Positions 59,981-64,000 of a DNA stretch of 64,000 nucleotides are shown one piece after another (positions within the stretch are counted from its first letter, which is position 1; each line of letters opens with the position of its first letter). The notes beneath the pieces are model-generated. The model had not been told where the DNA came from. It saw only the letters and a list, made by a program, of their open reading frames with translations, and did no database searches. Both the position numbers and the translations under genes were made by a program. Source of the stretch: Thermus oshimai DSM 12092 (lineage in GTDB: Bacteria; Deinococcota; Deinococci; Deinococcales; Thermaceae); NCBI RefSeq assembly GCF_000373145.1, contig NZ_KB890620.1, forward strand, positions 62,001 through 126,000. Reading direction: 5' to 3'.

Positions 59981-62900
59981 CTACCACCGGTAAAGGGCCC
60001 CCACGCTGAAGCGCACGGTGTCGGAGGCCTCGAGGCCGAGGGAGAGGGCCAGGTCCGGGGCGAGGTCGTAGCCCAGCTCCAAGTCCAGGCGGCTCAATCG
60101 CCCGTCCCCGAAGAGGAAGGTAGAGCCCAGGCTCACGGTGAGCCCGTCCCGGCGGTAGCCCACGGAGAAGGTCTGCGCCCCCTGCAGGTCCAGGGTGTAG
60201 CCCAGGAAGAGCTCGGGGCTTAAGTATTTGCCGATGGAGAAGCGGGTGTCCTCCAAAGCCCCCCCCTGGAGGGCGGGCAGTTCCACCCGGAGCCGGTCCA
60301 GCCCCAGGGCGCGGGCCAGCTCCCGCTCCAGCTGGCCCACCAGGAGGTTTTCCAACACCGCCCCCAGGGCCACCTGGGGGAAGGTCTCCGCCAGGCGGGT
60401 CACGTCGGGGGTGCCGAGGGCGAGGAGGGCGTAGATCTCCGGCTCGGAAAGGGGGGGCTCGGAGGTGAAGCGGGGCTCGAGGCGCACCTTCACCCGGCCG
60501 TTTTCCCGGAGGAACTCCCCTTGGGCCTCGAGGGCCACGGCGTAGCCCCGCACCTGGGCCGAGGCCTTTAGGGCGAACTCGGGGAGGAGACCCCGGTCCG
60601 GGCGGAAGCGGAGGGCGCTTTCGGGCTCCAAGGCAAACTGGGCGTCCCACAGGCGGAAGGCCCCCCAAAGGGGCCGGACCTCCCCCACCAAATAGGGGTC
60701 GGCGTAGGGGCCCTCCAGGTACACCTCCCCCTTAAGCTCCCCCTGGGCTAGGCTCTCCTGGACCAAGATCCCCCGCTCCGCGTAGATCCGCACCCCCTCA
60801 AAGCGGAGGGGGAGGGGCGCCCCTGGGGCCTCCCCGGTGGGCACCCCCTCCTGCACCAAGGCCCGCTGGCCCGCCTCGGGGATGGCCAGGCGGGCCCTCA
60901 AGACCTCCGCGTTCCCCGTAAGGTGGTAGGTGCCCTTCTCCTCGTAAAGGAAGAAGCTCTTCACGTCCAGCAGGCCCTCTTGCAGGTAGTAACGGGGGTA
61001 GTAGAGGGGAAGCTTGCCGTAGCCCGCAAGCCGCAAGGGAAAGAGGGTGCCCGAGGCCTGGGCCTCCCCTAGGGCGATCCCCACCCCGTAGCCGGGGTAG
61101 CGGAGGGCGAGCTCCGCAGGGGTGGCTTCCTTAAGGCCGGGCAGGGAGACCTCCCCCCGGGCCAGGACCCGGAAGTCCTCTAAGGTGCCCTGGAGGCCCA
61201 GCCGGGCCCGCCCCGGGAAGGGCTTGGAGAGGAGGAGCTCCCCCTCCGCCCTAGCCCCCCCGTTTAGGGCAAGGAGGCCCTTGGGCACGCGCCCCTCCAG
61301 GGGGCCTAAGCGGAAGGCGAAGTCCTCCAGGTCCACCCGGAACCCCTCCCCGGTAAGGCGAAGCTCCAGGGTGCCCGAGGCCTGGGGCCGGTAGGGCTTT
61401 AAGAAGGGCACCACCTGGAGAACGGGGGTGTAGACGGTGTCCTTAAGGGTGAGGCGGAGGTCGCTCCCCTCCGGGCTCCAGTAGCCCGCCCCCTCCCAGC
61501 TCCCCCGGCCCGAGAGGCGGAGGTGGTCCACGGTAAGCCGCCTTCCCCCGTAGCGGAAGGCGGCCTGCCCCCTAAGCTCATCCCCCCCGCCCCGGAAGAC
61601 CAGGCTCTCCCCCACCAGCACCCCCTCCCCCGCCCAGGGGTCCCCAAGGGGCAGGCGGAGGCGGAGCGCGCCCGTCCAGTAGGCCTGGCCCTCCAGGGGG
61701 CCCGCCACCGCGGCGAGGAGGAGGTGGAGGGGGAAGCCCCGGGGGTCGGCCCGGAGGTCCAGAACCCCCCGCTCCCAGGCCAGGGCCAGGGGGGTGCGCC
61801 CCAGGACCCCCAAAACCTCCACCCTGGGGCCAAAGCCGCCCTGCAGGCTAAAGGGCAGGGTCTCCCCCGCCACCCCCACCTGCCCCTCCAAGCGGGCCTC
61901 TCCCCTACCCCCCTTAAAGGCCACCTCCCCCGAGGCCCGGCCCTTCAGGTAGGGGGCGTATCGGCCCAAGAAGTCCTCCAAGGCGGCGTCTTCCAGGCGA
62001 AGGCGCCCCTCCAGGGGAAGAAGGGTGCCCTGCCCCTGGAGCCGGCCCACCTCCCCCGAGAGGACCCCCTCCACGGGGAAGCCCGGGCCATCCCGCACCT
62101 CCCCCAGGAACCGGGCCCCCAAGGGGGCCAAGGGCAGGTCCACCTTCAGGACCCCCCCACCCTCCCCGGGGTAGCGGAGATGGCCCCGCAGATAGGGGCC
62201 CTCCGCCTTAAGCTCCACCTCCAAAAAGCGCCCCGATAGCTCCACGGCCTGCGGGCCCGCCCGGTAGTGGACCCGGTAGCCTCCGGCCAGGTCCACCCGC
62301 CCCTCCAAAGCCCCCTCCCCCGCCGCCCACCAGGGATGGGCCGGGTGGGCCCCCTCCAGGAAAACCTCCTTCCCCTTCCCCTCCAGGCGCAAACTGAGCC
62401 CGGAAAGGGGCAGGGCCAGCGCCCCGGACACCTCCCCCCCCTGGTAGCGCAGGGCCCCCTCCCCAAAGGTGGCGGAGAGGGTGAGGGCCAGAGCCTCCAG
62501 GTCCAAGACCCCCCGCACCTCCCCTTCCGCCAAAGGGTTTGGGGGCAGGGTAAGGGCCAGGGCCACCCTTCCGCCCTCGCCCTCCACCCGGATGGGGGGG
62601 AGGGAAAGGACGCGCACCTCCCCCGACCCCCGGGCCTCCCGCCGGGCCAGGTCCACCCCCACCCCCCCCACCTCCAAGAGGGGCCAGGCCAGGCGGAAGG
62701 CCTGGCCCAAGGCCTCCCCCTCCAGGAGAGGCACCCCCCGCCCGGAAAGCCGCGCCCGCCCGTAGGGGAAGGCCACCTCCCCCTCCCAGGCCCCCCGGTA
62801 GGCCACCTCCCCCTCTAAATCCCCCGAAAGGCGGGCCTCCAAAGCCCCCTCCCTCCAAGCCCCCTCCGCCTCCGCCCGCCGCCCAAAGGCCTCCAGAAGG

Positions 62901-64000
62901 AGGCGGCCCTTTAGGTGGGCAAAAGAACCCTCCACCCCCCCCGTGAGGCGCAAGGGGCCGTAGGCAAACCCCTGGAGGCGGAGGCCCACCCCGCCGGGTC
63001 CCACCTCCCCCGAAACCCCATCCCCCTCCACCCTCAGGCGGAAGCCGGGAAGGCCCGTGAGGGCCAAGGCCACCTCCCCGTACCGGTAGACCCCCTTAAG
63101 CCACACCCCCGGATAGGCCCCCTCCGCCTCCAAAACCCCAAGGCCCCAGGGCAAGGGCCCCTCGTACCGGTAACGCAGGGCCAAAGGGGAAAGGTCCAGC
63201 CGCCCGGTAAGGGGAAGGTCCACCCCCAAAAGGTCCAGCCCCAGCCCCCGCCCCACCGCCCGCACCGCCCCGTAGGGGGTGGAAAGCACCCCCTCCCCGG
63301 CCACCCCCCCCTGGTAGCGGTACGCGCCCCGGAACCCCACCCCCCGGTAGGCCAGGTCCAGTCGCGCCCCCCCTTCCACCCCCGCGCAAGGCCCCAGGGG
63401 CCGGGGCAGGCAGAAGACCCCCTCCCCACCCCCCTCCAAAGCCCCCTCGCCCCTCAGCAGGATGCGCCCCGAGCCTAGGTCCGCCTCCGCCAAAACCGCA
63501 CCCTCAGGCACCGGGTAGCGCACTTGGAGCCGCCCAGAAAGCCCCTCCCGGTAAAAAGCCTCCCCCCTTACCCTAGGCCCCAGGAAGCGCGCCCATAAGC
63601 CCCCCTCCCCATACCCCGCCTCCAGGGCCTCCCCGAGGAGGGTTCCCCTAACCTCCGCCCGCAAGGGGGAAAGCCAAAGCCGCCCCGAGGCCTCCCCTTC
63701 TAAACCCAGCCCCGCCCCCGGACGGAGGGTGAGGGAAAGGGGCCCTGTCCAAGGCCCTTCCCCGGAAAGCCCCACGAAGAGGGGCAGGCCCAAGGGGGTG
63801 AGGTCCAAACCCCCTTGGGCCTTTAGGCGCCCTCCCTCCAGGGCCAGGTCCAGCCCCTCTCCCCGGGCCTCCAGGCTTAGGGCCTCCACCCCGTAAGCCC
63901 CTCCTCCCTGCCGGTAGGCGAGGCGGAAGGGAAGCCTCAGGCCCTCCCCTTCCAAGGCCCCCCGCCCCTCCGCCCGGAGGTCGGGGAGGGTGCCCAAAAG
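59981..64000 (-). CDS. tamB: TamB-like (DUF490) envelope protein, N-terminus beyond window
   Basis: At least 1338 residues, open to the right edge, so the N-terminal membrane anchor is missing. It is a long series of beta-strand repeats rich in Leu, Gly and Glu, as in the TamB/AsmA lipid-transfer groove. The C-terminal DUF490 module shows YALLALGTPDVTRLAETFP, NLLVGQLERELARALGLDRLRVE, FSIGKYLSPELFLGYTLDLQG, and terminates in aromatic F/W residues like an outer-membrane strand (FSVGALYRW). Likely role: phospholipid transport or protein insertion between membranes; Thermus has a diderm envelope. Confidence 0.88.
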   Translation of the reverse strand, partial: LLGTLPDLRAEGRGALEGEGLRLPFRLAYRQGGGAYGVEALSLEARGEGLDLALEGGRLKAQGGLDLTPLGLPLFVGLSGEGPWTGPLSLTLRPGAGLGLEGEASGRLWLSPLRAEVRGTLLGEALEAGYGEGGLWARFLGPRVRGEAFYREGLSGRLQVRYPVPEGAVLAEADLGSGRILLRGEGALEGGGEGVFCLPRPLGPCAGVEGGARLDLAYRGVGFRGAYRYQGGVAGEGVLSTPYGAVRAVGRGLGLDLLGVDLPLTGRLDLSPLALRYRYEGPLPWGLGVLEAEGAYPGVWLKGVYRYGEVALALTGLPGFRLRVEGDGVSGEVGPGGVGLRLQGFAYGPLRLTGGVEGSFAHLKGRLLLEAFGRRAEAEGAWREGALEARLSGDLEGEVAYRGAWEGEVAFPYGRARLSGRGVPLLEGEALGQAFRLAWPLLEVGGVGVDLARREARGSGEVRVLSLPPIRVEGEGGRVALALTLPPNPLAEGEVRGVLDLEALALTLSATFGEGALRYQGGEVSGALALPLSGLSLRLEGKGKEVFLEGAHPAHPWWAAGEGALEGRVDLAGGYRVHYRAGPQAVELSGRFLEVELKAEGPYLRGHLRYPGEGGGVLKVDLPLAPLGARFLGEVRDGPGFPVEGVLSGEVGRLQGQGTLLPLEGRLRLEDAALEDFLGRYAPYLKGRASGEVAFKGGRGEARLEGQVGVAGETLPFSLQGGFGPRVEVLGVLGRTPLALAWERGVLDLRADPRGFPLHLLLAAVAGPLEGQAYWTGALRLRLPLGDPWAGEGVLVGESLVFRGGGDELRGQAAFRYGGRRLTVDHLRLSGRGSWEGAGYWSPEGSDLRLTLKDTVYTPVLQVVPFLKPYRPQASGTLELRLTGEGFRVDLEDFAFRLGPLEGRVPKGLLALNGGARAEGELLLSKPFPGRARLGLQGTLEDFRVLARGEVSLPGLKEATPAELALRYPGYGVGIALGEAQASGTLFPLRLAGYGKLPLYYPRYYLQEGLLDVKSFFLYEEKGTYHLTGNAEVLRARLAIPEAGQRALVQEGVPTGEAPGAPLPLRFEGVRIYAERGILVQESLAQGELKGEVYLEGPYADPYLVGEVRPLWGAFRLWDAQFALEPESALRFRPDRGLLPEFALKASAQVRGYAVALEAQGEFLRENGRVKVRLEPRFTSEPPLSEPEIYALLALGTPDVTRLAETFPQVALGAVLENLLVGQLERELARALGLDRLRVELPALQGGALEDTRFSIGKYLSPELFLGYTLDLQGAQTFSVGYRRDGLTVSLGSTFLFGDGRLSRLDLELGYDLAPDLALSLGLEASDTVRFSVGALYRW

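Noticed and set aside
1-64000. CRISPR arrays, tRNA/rRNA genes, insertion sequences
   Set aside because: I saw no regularly spaced repeats, cloverleaf-like genes, rRNA sequence or transposase motifs when reading both strands; a tRNA scan was not run.

Overview
The window comes from a Thermus chromosome, closely related to T. thermophilus although I cannot name the species. The evidence is the very high GC content with G/C-ending codons, the nine-gene V/A-type ATPase operon in the order G-I-L-E-C-F-A-B-D, the 500-residue amylomaltase, a SecA without a C-terminal zinc tail, and gene neighbourhoods typical of Thermus. Genes are tightly packed with many 4-bp or longer overlaps, and no gap exceeds about 165 bases. 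I found no rRNA, tRNA, CRISPR array, insertion sequence or phage genes.

Left part (1-8.4 kb), acyl-CoA metabolism: the end of a methylmalonyl-CoA mutase catalytic subunit and an NTF2-like protein are followed by acetyl-CoA synthetase (acs, minus strand). Divergent to it is an unusual protein in which a complete IclR-type regulator is fused to a complete acetyl-CoA-synthetase-like domain, overlapped by a third acyl-CoA synthetase. The divergent intergenic region carries two good promoters and a nested inverted repeat exactly between their -35 boxes. In the fusion, the A8-motif glycine needed for CoA thioester formation is a glutamate, which suggests a sensor rather than a plain enzyme. This is the strongest candidate for an undescribed system here.

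Middle-left (8.4-32.4 kb): secA; a tsaD-led run (VWA/BatA-like protein, GNAT-like DUF1999 protein, HMA-like protein, MrfA-type helicase); a low-GC lipoprotein; a small unknown protein overlapping a degenerate nucleotide-cyclase/STAND ATPase that itself overlaps dnaG; malQ; 3-hydroxybutyryl-CoA dehydrogenase; an EamA transporter; an active/inactive M16 peptidase pair; recG; a putative zincin; a secreted pectinacetylesterase/Notum-like hydrolase; and a CBS-pair protein.

Centre (32.5-41 kb): the V/A-ATPase operon, read from a consensus-like promoter at about 40.9 kb on the minus strand, with a hairpin that covers the atpE ribosome-binding site. The rotary complex is the energy-coupling ATP synthase of Thermus.

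Right part (41-64 kb): an RlmI-like rRNA methyltransferase, two small unknowns, a UPF0173 hydrolase, a cytosolic Ser/Thr kinase, a fourth acyl-CoA synthetase with an enlarged acyl pocket, MurJ, a PD-(D/E)XK nuclease co-transcribed with SbcC and SbcD, YibE/F, a Fur-family regulator, a DUF4258-like protein, ComF, MtnA, PxpA, an M19 dipeptidase, a PQQ-type aldose dehydrogenase, threonine dehydrogenase, and most of a TamB-like envelope protein cut by the window edge. Many genes have a TANNNT -10 hexamer only 5-7 nt before the start codon, consistent with the leaderless transcription known in Deinococcus-Thermus.
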